This document shows positions 41,067-50,259 of a stretch of DNA of 64,000 nt, piece by piece. A model generated the notes under the pieces. The model had not been told where the DNA came from. It made no database searches and worked only from the letters and a program-made list of their open reading frames with translations. The position numbers were made by a program, and so were the translations under genes. The stretch is from Polaromonas sp047303325 (GTDB lineage Bacteria > Pseudomonadota > Gammaproteobacteria > Burkholderiales > Burkholderiaceae_C), in contig NZ_JBKBEX010000005.1 of NCBI RefSeq assembly GCF_047303325.1, positions 124,001 to 188,000 of the forward strand. Direction: 5' to 3'. Numbering within the stretch: the first letter of the stretch is position 1; every line of letters begins with the position of its first letter.

Positions 41067-41960
41067 TCAGCGGGGGACGGCCGGCGCCATCGCGCGCACC
41101 GCCTTGACAAAAGCCGCCAGCGCCTGGTGGTCGCGCGCGGTTTTCCAGAGGCAGTGCGTGTCGTAAGGCGTGGTGGCCGCATCCAGCGGCACAAAGGCCG
41201 CGCCGGCCATGGCCGACTGCCGCAACGCGGCCGGCACCAGGGCCACGCCCATGCCCTGCGACACCAGCGAGACCACGCTGAGCCAATGCCGCAGTTCGTA
41301 GCGCATCTCGGGGTAAAAGCCGGCTTCGGTGCAGATCGCCAGGATGCGCTCGTGGTAATCGGGCGAGACCGCGCGCGACACCACGGCAAAGGGCTGGCCC
41401 TGCAAGGCCGAAAGCGACAGCGAGCGCTTGCGCGCCAGCGCATGGCCGGCCGGCAGGCAGCAGACCAAAGCCTGGCTGGACACCAGGATTTGCGACAGTT
41501 CGGGCGGCACGCGCGTGGTGTGCACAAAACCCAGGTCCAGCCGGTCATGCGCCAGCTCCACCAGCTGCTCGCTGGAGCTGAGTTCCTTGAGCGTGAGCCG
41601 CAGCAAGGGGTGCTCGGCCTGGAAGCGCTCCAGGATGGCGGGCAAGCCGCTGTAAAGCATGGTGCCGGAAAAGCCTATGGCCAGGCTGCCGGCCATGCCC
41701 TGCCCCACGTCGCGCGCATGGCCGGCAGCCTGCGCGGCCTGGTCCAGCAGCGCGCGCGCCGCCGGCACAAAAGCCTGGCCGGCGGCCGTCAGGTTGACCT
41801 GCTTGCTGCTGCGGGTGAACAGCTTCGCGCCTATGGAGGCTTCCAGCTGCTGGATATTCAGCGACAGCGGCGGCTGCGAAATCGACAGGCGCCGCGCGGC
41901 CCGGCCGAAATGCAGCTCCTCGGCCAGGACCAGGAAATAGCGGAGGTGGCGAAATTCCAT
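41067..41960 (-). CDS. LysR-family transcriptional regulator
   Basis: A 297-residue LysR protein. The N-terminal winged HTH (1-62) reads MEFRHLRYFLVLAEELHFGRAARRLSISQPPLS. The effector domain (about 90-290) resembles the CatM/BenM group for aromatic or dicarboxylic acids. It is divergent from glutaryl-CoA dehydrogenase across a 167-base gap containing a palindrome, so it probably controls that gene. Confidence 0.92.
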   Translation of the reverse strand: MEFRHLRYFLVLAEELHFGRAARRLSISQPPLSLNIQQLEASIGAKLFTRSSKQVNLTAAGQAFVPAARALLDQAAQAAGHARDVGQGMAGSLAIGFSGTMLYSGLPAILERFQAEHPLLRLTLKELSSSEQLVELAHDRLDLGFVHTTRVPPELSQILVSSQALVCCLPAGHALARKRSLSLSALQGQPFAVVSRAVSPDYHERILAICTEAGFYPEMRYELRHWLSVVSLVSQGMGVALVPAALRQSAMAGAAFVPLDAATTPYDTHCLWKTARDHQALAAFVKAVRAMAPAVPR

Positions 41961-41984
41961 GAAGACACCATGAATATGTTTTTT

Positions 41985-42002
41985 ATATCGTTGAATCGAT
42001 AT
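41985..42002. promoter_or_regulatory. LysR-type operator palindrome
   Basis: ATATCG-TTGAAT-CGATAT, a perfect 6-base inverted repeat with a 6-base spacer, in the divergent LysR-gcdH region and 25 bases from the LysR start. AT-rich and symmetric, it is a good candidate for the recognition site. Confidence 0.6.
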
Positions 42003-42127
42003 TTGATATTAGACAACTATTCATGCTTGTCAAACAATCACGCATGGCCGCCGGTGCCTCGCCTCAAGCATTGAGCCGCCCCCTACACTGCAACCCAAGC
42101 CTTTCCCTTTTCCGGAGACACCAACCC

Positions 42128-43324
42128 ATGAAAACCACCTTCAACTGGCAGGACCCGTTTTTCTTCATGGAGCAGCTCAGCGAGGACGAACGCGCCATCG
42201 CCGACGCGGCCCACGCCTTCTGCCAGGAAAAGCTGCAGCCCCGCGTGCTGATGGCAGCGCGCCACGAGAAGTTCGACCGCGAGATCATGAATGAGGCGGG
42301 CGCCATGGGTTTCCTGGGCTCCACAATCGAAGGCTACGGCTGCGCCGGCCTCAACTACGTGAGCTACGGCCTGGTGGCGCGCGAGGTCGAGCGCGTCGAC
42401 AGCGGCTACCGCAGCGCCATCAGCGTGCAAAGCTCGCTGGTCATGCACCCGATCAACGCCTACGGCAGCGAGGCGCAGAAGCAGAAATACCTGCCCAAGC
42501 TGGCCACCGGCGAATGGGTGGGCTGCTTCGGCCTGACCGAGCCCAACCACGGCTCCGACCCGGCCAGCATGCTGACGCGCGCCAAGCCCGTTGACGGCGG
42601 CTTCATCCTCAAGGGCGCCAAGATGTGGATCACCAACAGCCCCATCGCCGACGTCTTTATCGTCTGGGCCAAGCTGCAGGATCCGGACGGCAAGGTCGGC
42701 GGCCAGGAAAGCATTCGCGGCTTTGTGCTGGAAAAAGGCATGAAGGGCCTGAGCGCCCCCAAGATCGAAGGCAAGATGAGCTTGCGCGCGTCGATCACCG
42801 GCGAGATCGTCATGGACGACGTCTTTGTGCCCGAAGCCAACCTGCTGCCCAATGTCAGCGGCCTCAAGGGCCCCTTCGGCTGTCTCAACAAGGCGCGCTA
42901 CGGCATCGCCTGGGGCGCCCTGGGCGCGGCCGAGGACTGCTGGTTCCGCGCGCGCCAGTACACCCTGGACCGCCAGCAGTTCGGCCGCCCGCTGGCGCAG
43001 AACCAGCTGATCCAGAAAAAGCTGGCCGACATGCAGACCGAAATCACGCTGGGCCTGCAGGCCTGCCTGCGCGTGGGCCGGCTCATGGACGAGGACAAGG
43101 CCGTGCCCGAAATGATTTCGCTGATCAAGCGCAACAGCTGCGGCAAGTCGCTGGACATCGCCCGCATGGCGCGCGACATGCACGGCGGCAACGGCATCCA
43201 TGACGAATACCATGTGATCCGACACATGATCAACCTGGAGACCGTCAACACCTATGAAGGCACGCACGACGTGCACGCGCTCATCCTGGGCCGCGCGCAG
43301 ACCGGCCTGCAGGCCTTCTATTAA
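42128..43324 (+). CDS. gcdH: Glutaryl-CoA dehydrogenase
   Basis: A 398-residue acyl-CoA dehydrogenase. MEQLSEDERAIADAAHAFCQEKLQPRVL at the N-terminus, GCFGLTEPNHGSDP (about 137-150), LKGAKMWITNSPIADVFIVWAK, and the catalytic Glu in NTYEGTHDVHALILGRAQTG match GcdH, which converts glutaryl-CoA to crotonyl-CoA in lysine, tryptophan and benzoate catabolism. ATG 42128 follows CCGGAGACACC. Divergent from a LysR gene, the typical arrangement. No CoA transferase is adjacent. Confidence 0.9.
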   Translation: MKTTFNWQDPFFFMEQLSEDERAIADAAHAFCQEKLQPRVLMAARHEKFDREIMNEAGAMGFLGSTIEGYGCAGLNYVSYGLVAREVERVDSGYRSAISVQSSLVMHPINAYGSEAQKQKYLPKLATGEWVGCFGLTEPNHGSDPASMLTRAKPVDGGFILKGAKMWITNSPIADVFIVWAKLQDPDGKVGGQESIRGFVLEKGMKGLSAPKIEGKMSLRASITGEIVMDDVFVPEANLLPNVSGLKGPFGCLNKARYGIAWGALGAAEDCWFRARQYTLDRQQFGRPLAQNQLIQKKLADMQTEITLGLQACLRVGRLMDEDKAVPEMISLIKRNSCGKSLDIARMARDMHGGNGIHDEYHVIRHMINLETVNTYEGTHDVHALILGRAQTGLQAFY

Positions 43325-43348
43325 CTGGCGCTGTTTTCCCGGCCGGCC

Positions 43349-44128
43349 ATGGACTTAGGTGCGCTCAAGCCCGTGCTGGCCGGCCTGGCGCTGCCGCCGG
43401 TTTCACCGCTCCTGCTGGCCTTGCTGGGCCTGGTGCTGGCCTGGTGCAACAAAAAAAGAAGCGGGCTCACGCTGGCGACTATTTCCGTGCTACTGCTGGC
43501 GCTGCTGAGCTGCCACGGCACGGCGGTGTGGCTGGCGCGCACGGCCCTGCCGCAATTCGCACCGCTGGATCTGGCCGACCTCAAGGCCCGGAAAGTGCAG
43601 GCCATCGTCATCCTGGGCGGCGACGTGCTGCCGGTGGCGCCCGAGTACGGCCACAGCCAGCCGAGCGCGGCCACCGCCGCGCGGCTGCGCTACGGCACCT
43701 GGCTGGCCCGGCAGTCCGGCCTGCCGCTGGCCTTCTCCGGCGGGTTAGGCTGGGGTGCCCACAGCACACAAACCGAATCGGAGGCCGACGTCGCCGCCCG
43801 TGCGCTGCAACAGGACTACGGCCTGGCCCTGCGCTGGCGTGAATCCCAGTCGCGCGACACGGCGGGCAATGCGCGCCTGACAGCGCCGCTGTTGCAGCAA
43901 GCCGGTGTGCAGCGCATCGCTTTGGTAACCCATGCCTGGCACATGCCGCGCGCCATGCTGGCCTTTGAACAGGCCGGCCTGGCCGTCACGCCCGCCCCCA
44001 TGGGCTACGTGCTGCCAGCCCAGGGCGAGCTGCTGGAATGGCTGCCCTCGGCCCAGGGCCTGCAGGCCTCGCGCCAGGTGCTGCGCGAATGGCTGGCGCT
44101 GGCCGTCGGGCGTTTCCTGCCCGCTTGA
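43349..44128 (+). CDS. YdcF-family (DUF218) membrane protein
   Basis: A 259-residue protein with two N-terminal membrane segments (about 10-28 and 38-58) followed by the DUF218 domain. AIVILGGDV (near 84-92), RLRYGTWLARQSGLPLAFSGG, ESQSRDTAGNARLTAPLLQQAGVQRIALVTHAWHMPRAMLAFEQAGLAV are all conserved. ElyC/SanA/YdcF relatives affect envelope integrity and undecaprenyl phosphate use. It starts 24 bases after gcdH but is probably independent in function. Confidence 0.88.
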   Translation: MDLGALKPVLAGLALPPVSPLLLALLGLVLAWCNKKRSGLTLATISVLLLALLSCHGTAVWLARTALPQFAPLDLADLKARKVQAIVILGGDVLPVAPEYGHSQPSAATAARLRYGTWLARQSGLPLAFSGGLGWGAHSTQTESEADVAARALQQDYGLALRWRESQSRDTAGNARLTAPLLQQAGVQRIALVTHAWHMPRAMLAFEQAGLAVTPAPMGYVLPAQGELLEWLPSAQGLQASRQVLREWLALAVGRFLPA

Positions 44129-44233
44129 GCCGGGACCGGCCACCTCGTGTGGCGCCAAAGCCGCGCCCACCAAGGCTTTACCGTGGGTTTACCTTATGAG
44201 TGCAGGCACCCCGGCGACACTCAACACTTTGGG

Positions 44234-44282
44234 TTGACGGTCGGAAAGTAAGCAGATATATTACTAACCAGTCAGTCAGTAA
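44234..44282 (+). promoter_or_regulatory. Promoter and TetR operator of the RND efflux operon
   Basis: TTGACG at 44234-44239 and TATATT at 44257-44262 with an ideal 17-base spacer. A partly symmetric site at 44261-44282 (TTACTAAC at the left edge, GTCAGTAA at the right, with AGTCAGTC inside) covers the -10 edge and start point. It ends 2 bases before the tetR ATG, so the regulator would block its own promoter. Confidence 0.75.
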
Positions 44283-44284
44283 CT

Positions 44285-44977
44285 ATGTCTCTTTCCAAAC
44301 TTTTCCACGACAACACCGCAGTCGCCGCCAAGCGCGAGCGCCGCAAGGAAGCACGCCCGGGCGAACTGCTGGACGCCGCCCTGGACCTTTTTGTGGAAAA
44401 AGGCTTTGCCGCCACCCGCGCCGAGGAAGTCGCCGCCCGCGCCGGTGTTTCGAAGGGCACGCTGTTCCTTTATTTCCAGAGCAAGGAAGAACTGTTCAAG
44501 GCCGTGGTGCGCGAAAACATCTCGGGCCGCTTCACCGAGTGGCGCGCCGAGCTTGAAACCTTTGAAGGCACCACCTCCGAATTGCTGGCCTACTGCATGA
44601 ACAGCTGGTGGGAACGGGTGGGCCTGACGCGCGCCTCGGGCCTGACCAAGCTGATGATGAGCGAGGCCAAGAATTTCCCCGACATCGCGGCCTTCTACCA
44701 GCAGGAAGTCATCATGCCCGGCCACGGCCTGATCCGCAGCATCCTGCAGCGCGGCATGGACCGCGGCGAGTTCCGCCCCATGAACCTGGACTACGCCGTC
44801 TACGTCGTGATCGCGCCCATGATTTTCCTGATCCTGTCCAGGCACTCCGGCGGCGTCTGTTTAAGCAGCGAGATTGACCTGGATCCGCAAAAATACATCG
44901 CCTTCCAGGTGGAAACCATCCTGAACGGCATCTCCGCGCCGGCAGTCGCCGCCGTGGCCAACAGGAAGGCCGCATGA
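44285..44977 (+). CDS. TetR-family regulator of the RND pump
   Basis: A 230-residue regulator. The HTH (about 20-65) contains GELLDAALDLFVEKGFAATRAEEVAARAGVSKGTLFLYFQSKEELF. A TetR-C-type ligand domain follows with AYCMNSWWERVG and FRPMNLDYAVYVVIAPMIFL. It begins only 2 bases after the operator and overlaps the adaptor gene by four bases (ATGA), making tetR-adaptor-pump one transcript. Drug-responsive derepression is the expected mechanism. Confidence 0.92.
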   Translation: MSLSKLFHDNTAVAAKRERRKEARPGELLDAALDLFVEKGFAATRAEEVAARAGVSKGTLFLYFQSKEELFKAVVRENISGRFTEWRAELETFEGTTSELLAYCMNSWWERVGLTRASGLTKLMMSEAKNFPDIAAFYQQEVIMPGHGLIRSILQRGMDRGEFRPMNLDYAVYVVIAPMIFLILSRHSGGVCLSSEIDLDPQKYIAFQVETILNGISAPAVAAVANRKAA

Positions 44978-46179
44978 AGCGCTGGGCCAAGTGGGCGGTC
45001 GCCGGCCTCATCGTGCTGCTCGTCGCGGGCGGTGTGCTGCGCGCGCTGGGCGCGCGCAAGGCCCAACAGCAGGCGCTGGCCGCCAGCAGCGCGGCCAACA
45101 AGGACATGGGCCTGGTGGAGCTGGCTGCCACCGACGTGGTCAAGGCCCAGGTGCGCGAAGTCGTGCAGGGCCTGCCCGTCTCGGGCTCGCTCAAGGCGGT
45201 CAATTCCGCCGTGATCAAGGCCCGCGTCGCCGGCGAGCTGCAGGGGCTGGCGGTGCGCGAGGGCGATGTGGTCAAGGCAGGCCAGGTGATCGCGCGCATA
45301 GACGCCGCCGAATACCAGTCGCGCGTGCGCCAGGCCCGCGAACAGGCCGAATCCGCCAAGGCCCAGGTCGACGTGGTGCAGCGCCAGTACGACAACAACA
45401 AGGCGCTGGTCGACCAGGGCTTTATTTCCAAGACCGCGCTGGACACCTCGCTGGCCAACCTCAACGCCGCGCAATCCACCTACAAGGCCGCGCTGGCCGC
45501 GACCGACGTGGCCGCCAAGTCGCTGGACGACACGGTGCTCAAGGCGCCCATCTCCGGCCAGGTGTCGCAGCGCCTGGCGCAGCCCGGCGAGCGTGTGGGC
45601 ATTGACACCAAAATCGTCGAAATCGTGGACCTGAGCCGGCTCGAACTCGAGGCCACGCTGAGCGCCACCGACTCCATGGAAGTGCGCGTGGGCCAAAGCG
45701 CCCAGCTGCAGATTGAAGGCAGCCGCCAGCCCGTGACAGCGGTGGTCGCGCGCATCAACCCCAGCGCGCAGGCCGGCAGCCGCAGCGTGCTGGCCTACCT
45801 GAACATCGACAACCCGGGCGCTACCGGGACTACAGGCGAAGCCGGCACCCCGCCGTTGCGCCAGGGCCTGTTCGCCCAGGGCACGCTGGGCACGGCGCGC
45901 GCCTCGCTGCTGGCGCTGCCCGTCAGCGCCGTGCGCACCGACAAGCCCGCGCCCTATGTGCAGGCCGTGGAGAACGGCGCGGTGGTGCACAAGACTGTCG
46001 AGCTGGGGGCGCGCGGCGCCGCCGGCGGCGACAGCGTGGTGGCGGTCAAAGGCCTGGAAGAAGGCGCGCTTGTCGTTCGCGGCGAAATCGGCGCGCTGCG
46101 CGAAGGCACCAAGGTGCGCTTCACGCAACTGCCCTCCGCGCAGCCCGCCGCCAGCGCGCCCGCCAAACCGGCGCCCTGA
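44974..46179 (+). CDS. RND efflux periplasmic adaptor (HlyD/MFP family)
   Basis: A 401-residue membrane-fusion protein. An uncleaved or lipobox-free N-terminal anchor (about 8-28) leads to the lipoyl half-motif KARVAGELQGLAVREGDVVKAGQVIARID (about 85-113). A coiled-coil hairpin (about 115-180, QAREQAESAKAQVDVVQRQYD) is followed by the second lipoyl half LKAPISGQVSQRLAQPGERVG, then beta-barrel and membrane-proximal domains. It is Ala/Pro-rich at the end. It links the inner-membrane pump to an outer-membrane channel, probably the TolC encoded 4.5 kb downstream. Confidence 0.93.
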   Translation: MKRWAKWAVAGLIVLLVAGGVLRALGARKAQQQALAASSAANKDMGLVELAATDVVKAQVREVVQGLPVSGSLKAVNSAVIKARVAGELQGLAVREGDVVKAGQVIARIDAAEYQSRVRQAREQAESAKAQVDVVQRQYDNNKALVDQGFISKTALDTSLANLNAAQSTYKAALAATDVAAKSLDDTVLKAPISGQVSQRLAQPGERVGIDTKIVEIVDLSRLELEATLSATDSMEVRVGQSAQLQIEGSRQPVTAVVARINPSAQAGSRSVLAYLNIDNPGATGTTGEAGTPPLRQGLFAQGTLGTARASLLALPVSAVRTDKPAPYVQAVENGAVVHKTVELGARGAAGGDSVVAVKGLEEGALVVRGEIGALREGTKVRFTQLPSAQPAASAPAKPAP

Positions 46180-46191
46180 GGCTTCACGCGC

Positions 46192-49100
46192 ATGTGGTTC
46201 ACGCAGGTCAGCCTCAAGAATCCCGTGTTCGCCACCATGGTCATGCTGGCCATCGTGGTGCTGGGGCTGTTCTCCTACCAGCGCATGCAGGTCGACCAGT
46301 TTCCCAACATCGACTTCCCAGTGGTGGTGATCACCGCCGAATACCCGGGCGCCTCGCCCGAAATCGTTGAAAGCGAAGTCACCAAAAAAATCGAGGAAGG
46401 CGTCAACTCGATTGCCGGCATCAATGCGCTGACCTCGCGCAGCTACGAAGGCCAGTCCGTGGTGATCATGGAGTTCCAGCTCTATATCGACGGGCGCCGC
46501 GCCGCCGAGGACGTGCGCGAAAAAATCGCGGCCATCCGCCCGAGCTTTCGCGACGAGGTCAAGGAGCCGCGCGTGCTGCGCTTTGACCCGGCCAGCCGTG
46601 CCATCTGGTCGGTCGCCGTGTTGCCTCAGTCCGGCAAGGGCAAGGCCATGGATGCGGTGGAGCTGACCAACTGGGCCGACCAGGTGCTGAAAAAACGCCT
46701 GGAGAATGTGCGCGGGGCCGGCTCGGTCACCTTGGTGGGCGGCACCAAGCGCGAGATCAACGTCTACCTCAATCCGCAGGCCATGGAGTCGCTGGGCATC
46801 ACGGCCGACCAGGTGGTCAACGCGGTGCGCAACGAGAACCAGGACCTGCCGGTGGGTGCCATACGCTCGCTGCAGCAGGAGCGCGTCGTCAAGATAGACG
46901 CGCGCATGAAGCGGCCCGAGGACTTCGGCAAGATCATCGTCGCGCGCAAGGGCACGGCCAGCGGCACGGCCGCGGCGGTCACCGTCGACCAGGTGGCCCG
47001 TATCGCCGACGGCGCGCAGGAACTCGACAGCCTGGCGCTCTACAACGGCCAGCGAACCCTGTTGCTGACGGTGCAAAAAGCCCAGGACGAAAACACCATC
47101 GCCGTGGTCGACGGCCTGAACAAGGCCGTGGCCGAGCTGCAGCCGCTGCTGCCCCCGGGCGCGCGGCTGGAACTCATCACCGACGGCTCGCGCCCCATAC
47201 GCGTGGCCGTCGAGAACGTGCGCCGCACGCTGATCGAAGGCGCGCTGCTCACGGTGCTCATCGTCTTCCTGTTCCTCAATTCCTGGCGCTCCACCGTGAT
47301 CACCGGGCTGACGCTGCCGATCTCCATCATCGGCACCTTTTTGTTCATGAATCTGTTCGGCTTCACGATCAACATGATCACGCTGATGGCGCTGTCGCTG
47401 TGCGTGGGCCTCTTGATCGACGACGCCATCGTGGTGCGCGAGAACATCGTGCGCCACGTGCAGATGGGCAAGGACCCGTACCGGGCCTCGATGGACGGCA
47501 CGCAGGAAATCGGCCTGGCCGTGCTGGCCACCACCTTCTCCATCGTCGCCGTGTTCCTGCCCATCGGTTTTATGGGCGGCATCATCGGCAAGTTCTTCCA
47601 CGAGTTCGGCGTGACCATCGTGGCGGCGGTGCTGATCTCCATGTTCGTGAGCTTCACGCTGGATCCCATGCTCTCCAGCGTCTGGCACGACCCGGCGATT
47701 GAAGCGCACGGCCGGCAGGGCGCGCCCGTCACCTTCTACGACAAGACCATAGGCCGCGTCACCGGCTGGTTCGACCGCGCCACCGAATCCCTGAGCGACA
47801 GCTACCAGGGCATACTGCGCTGGTCGCTGGGCCACAAGCTGGCCACGCTGGCGCTGGCGGTGCTGATTTTTGTCACCAGCATCTTCATGGTGCCGCTGCT
47901 GGGCACCGAGTTCGTGCCCAAGGCCGACTTCTCCGAGACCTCGCTGAACTTCTACACGCCGGTGGGCTCCTCGCTGGAAAACACCGAAGCCAAGGCACGC
48001 CAGGTCGAGGCCATCGTGCGCGAGTTCCCCGAAGTGAAATACACGCTGGCCACGCTCAACACCGGCAACGCCCAGGGCAAGATGTACGCCAGCGTCTATG
48101 TCCGCCTGGTGGACCGCAAGGCGCGCACGCGCAGCGTCGACGAGATGTCGGGCGTCCTGCGCGAACGGCTCAAGCAGGTGCCCGGCATCACGGTCACGCA
48201 CGTCGGCCTGCTTGACGCGGTGGGCGGCAACAAGCAGGTGGAGTTTTCCCTGCAAGGTACCGACCTCAAGGAACTCGAGCGGCTCACGCGCGCCATCAGC
48301 GACAAGATACGCAACATCCCCGGCCTGGTCGACCTGGACTCCAGCGTCAAGGCCGACAAGCCGGTGATCGAGGTCGACGTGCGGCGCGACGCGGCTTCCG
48401 ACCTGGGCCTGTCGGTGTCGCAGATCGCCGCCTCGCTGCGCACCCTGGTGGCCGGCCAGACGGTGGGCAACTGGCGCGCGCCCGACGACCAGACCTACGA
48501 CGTCAATGTGCGCCTGGCGCCCGGCGCCCGCACCGCGCCGCAGGACCTGGAGCGCCTGCCCTTCATGAGCAGCACCATGGGCAGCAATGCCGACGGCTCC
48601 TCGCGCGTAGTGCGGCTCAACCAGGTGGCGACCGTGAAGGAATCCACCGGGCCCAACCAGATCAACCGCCGCGACATGGCGCGCGAAGTCGCCATCAACG
48701 CCAACGTCTACAAGCGCTCGGCCGGCGAGGTCTCCAACGACATCAAGGCCGTGCTCGACGACTTCAGCTTCCCGCCCGGCTACCGCTACCAGTTCAGCGG
48801 CTCCACCAAAAACATGGCCGAGTCCTTCGGCTATGCGGTCTCCGCGCTGGTCATGGCCATCCTCTTCATCTACATGATCCTGGCCAGCCAGTTCAAGAGT
48901 TTTTTGCAGCCCATGGCGCTGATGACCTCGCTGCCGCTGACCCTGATCGGCGTGGTGCTGGCGCTGCTGCTGTTCCGCTCCACGCTGTCGATGTTCTCCA
49001 TCATCGGCGTGGTGATGCTGATGGGCCTGGTCACCAAGAACGCCATCCTGCTGGTCGACTTCGCCATCCGCATGCGCGCCGACCGGCTGGACGTGGACGG

Positions 49101-49440
49101 CCACCGCGTGCCCGGCATGGAGCGCGGCGAGGCCCTGCTGCATGCCGCCAAGGTCCGGCTGCGCCCCATCCTGATGACCACGCTGGCCATGATCTTCGGC
49201 ATGGTGCCACTGGCCTTCGCCCTGACCGAAGGCTCCGAGCAGCGCGCCCCCATGGGCCAGGCCGTCATAGGCGGCGTGATCACCTCCTCGCTGCTGACCC
49301 TGGTGGTGGTGCCTGTGACCTATTGCTACCTGGACGACCTGGGCCAGTGGTTCAAGCGCAAGTTCGGCCCCAAAACCCGGGCCGCCGCCCCTGCCGAAAC
49401 ACCGCCCGCCCACCCCGCGCCTGTCATGGCCGGCCGCTAA
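46192..49440 (+). CDS. RND multidrug efflux permease (AcrB/MdtBC type)
   Basis: A 1082-residue HAE1-type proton antiporter with 12 membrane segments and two large periplasmic loops. Landmarks: N-terminal FPNIDFPVVVITAEYPGASPE, the proton-relay pair in CVGLLIDDAIVVREN near 405-418, the second-half IIGVVMLMGLVTKNAILLVDFA with its Lys, and RLRPILMTTLAMIFGMVPLAF near the end. FPNIDFP and the loop lengths are closer to the MdtB/C-like and MexF-like branches than to AcrB, but the substrate cannot be read out. It follows the adaptor by 12 bases. Confidence 0.95.
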   Translation: MWFTQVSLKNPVFATMVMLAIVVLGLFSYQRMQVDQFPNIDFPVVVITAEYPGASPEIVESEVTKKIEEGVNSIAGINALTSRSYEGQSVVIMEFQLYIDGRRAAEDVREKIAAIRPSFRDEVKEPRVLRFDPASRAIWSVAVLPQSGKGKAMDAVELTNWADQVLKKRLENVRGAGSVTLVGGTKREINVYLNPQAMESLGITADQVVNAVRNENQDLPVGAIRSLQQERVVKIDARMKRPEDFGKIIVARKGTASGTAAAVTVDQVARIADGAQELDSLALYNGQRTLLLTVQKAQDENTIAVVDGLNKAVAELQPLLPPGARLELITDGSRPIRVAVENVRRTLIEGALLTVLIVFLFLNSWRSTVITGLTLPISIIGTFLFMNLFGFTINMITLMALSLCVGLLIDDAIVVRENIVRHVQMGKDPYRASMDGTQEIGLAVLATTFSIVAVFLPIGFMGGIIGKFFHEFGVTIVAAVLISMFVSFTLDPMLSSVWHDPAIEAHGRQGAPVTFYDKTIGRVTGWFDRATESLSDSYQGILRWSLGHKLATLALAVLIFVTSIFMVPLLGTEFVPKADFSETSLNFYTPVGSSLENTEAKARQVEAIVREFPEVKYTLATLNTGNAQGKMYASVYVRLVDRKARTRSVDEMSGVLRERLKQVPGITVTHVGLLDAVGGNKQVEFSLQGTDLKELERLTRAISDKIRNIPGLVDLDSSVKADKPVIEVDVRRDAASDLGLSVSQIAASLRTLVAGQTVGNWRAPDDQTYDVNVRLAPGARTAPQDLERLPFMSSTMGSNADGSSRVVRLNQVATVKESTGPNQINRRDMAREVAINANVYKRSAGEVSNDIKAVLDDFSFPPGYRYQFSGSTKNMAESFGYAVSALVMAILFIYMILASQFKSFLQPMALMTSLPLTLIGVVLALLLFRSTLSMFSIIGVVMLMGLVTKNAILLVDFAIRMRADRLDVDGHRVPGMERGEALLHAAKVRLRPILMTTLAMIFGMVPLAFALTEGSEQRAPMGQAVIGGVITSSLLTLVVVPVTYCYLDDLGQWFKRKFGPKTRAAAPAETPPAHPAPVMAGR

Positions 49441-49514
49441 AATCAAAGGTTTATCTCGTGAATCCCCTCTTCACTCCCCTTTCCTCCCCTATTTCGCCCA
49501 ACCACAGGTCCGCC

Positions 49515-50204
49515 ATGAACTACGAACAAGCCCGATTCAACATGATTGAACAGCAAATCCGCCCCTGGGAAGTGCTGGACAACCAGGTCCTTTCCCTGCT
49601 CGCCGTGGTCAAGCGCGAAGACTTCGTGCCGACCGCCCACAAGGCCCTGGCCTTTGTCGACATGGAAATCCCGCTGCCGCCCCACGCCAACCCCAGCCAG
49701 TGCATGCTCGCGCCCAAGGTCGAGGCCCGCATCCTGCAGGAGCTGGCCGTGCAAAAGCACGAAAAAGTCCTCGAAATCGGCGCCGGCTCCGGCTACATGG
49801 CCGCCCTGCTGGCGCACCGCGCGCAGCAGGTGATCACACTTGAAATCGACCCCACGCTGGCGCAGATGGCGCGCGACAACCTGCAGCGCGCCGGCGTCTA
49901 CAACGCCGAAGTGCGCACCGGCGACGGCGCCGCCAAACTGGCGCAGGCCGTTGCCGGCAACGACCCGCTGCGCGGCCCCTTCGACGTCATCGTGCTCAGC
50001 GGCTCGGTCGCCGAAGTGCCGGCCTCGCTGCTGTCCCTGCTCAAGGTCGGCGGGCGCCTGAGCGCCATCGTGGGCTTTGAGCCCGTGATGCGCGCCACCC
50101 TGGTCACGCGCGTGGCCGAAGATGCCTGGCGCACCACCCAGGCCTGGGACACCGTGGCGCCGCGCCTGCTGAACTTCCCCGAACCCTCGGCCTTCAGCTT
50201 CTGA
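49515..50204 (+). CDS. PIMT-like (protein-L-isoaspartate O-methyltransferase family) protein
   Basis: A 229-residue SAM-dependent methyltransferase. Motif I is VLEIGAGSGYMAALLAHRAQQVITLEID (about 87-114) and motif II is FDVIVLSGSVAEVP. The overall layout is that of Pcm. The substrate-binding segment usually reading ISQP is replaced by CMLAPKVEARILQEL (about 65-80), so isoaspartyl repair activity is doubtful. In Burkholderiales it regularly precedes a rhodanese gene and tolC. The ATG at 49515 gives the family N-terminus MNYEQARFNMIEQQIRPWEVL; the frame is open much further into the pump gene. Confidence 0.85.
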   Translation: MNYEQARFNMIEQQIRPWEVLDNQVLSLLAVVKREDFVPTAHKALAFVDMEIPLPPHANPSQCMLAPKVEARILQELAVQKHEKVLEIGAGSGYMAALLAHRAQQVITLEIDPTLAQMARDNLQRAGVYNAEVRTGDGAAKLAQAVAGNDPLRGPFDVIVLSGSVAEVPASLLSLLKVGGRLSAIVGFEPVMRATLVTRVAEDAWRTTQAWDTVAPRLLNFPEPSAFSF

Positions 50205-50259
50205 AAGCCGGCGGCAACACCGATTACGACCGATCACGACACACCTGAAAGCGCCACCC

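Noticed and set aside
44800..49446. A 1548-codon open frame antisense to the RND pump operon
   Set aside because: Its translation is Gly/His/Arg/Gln-rich with no domain or membrane pattern. It is the mirror of strongly biased GC-rich codons in the real pump, adaptor and regulator genes.
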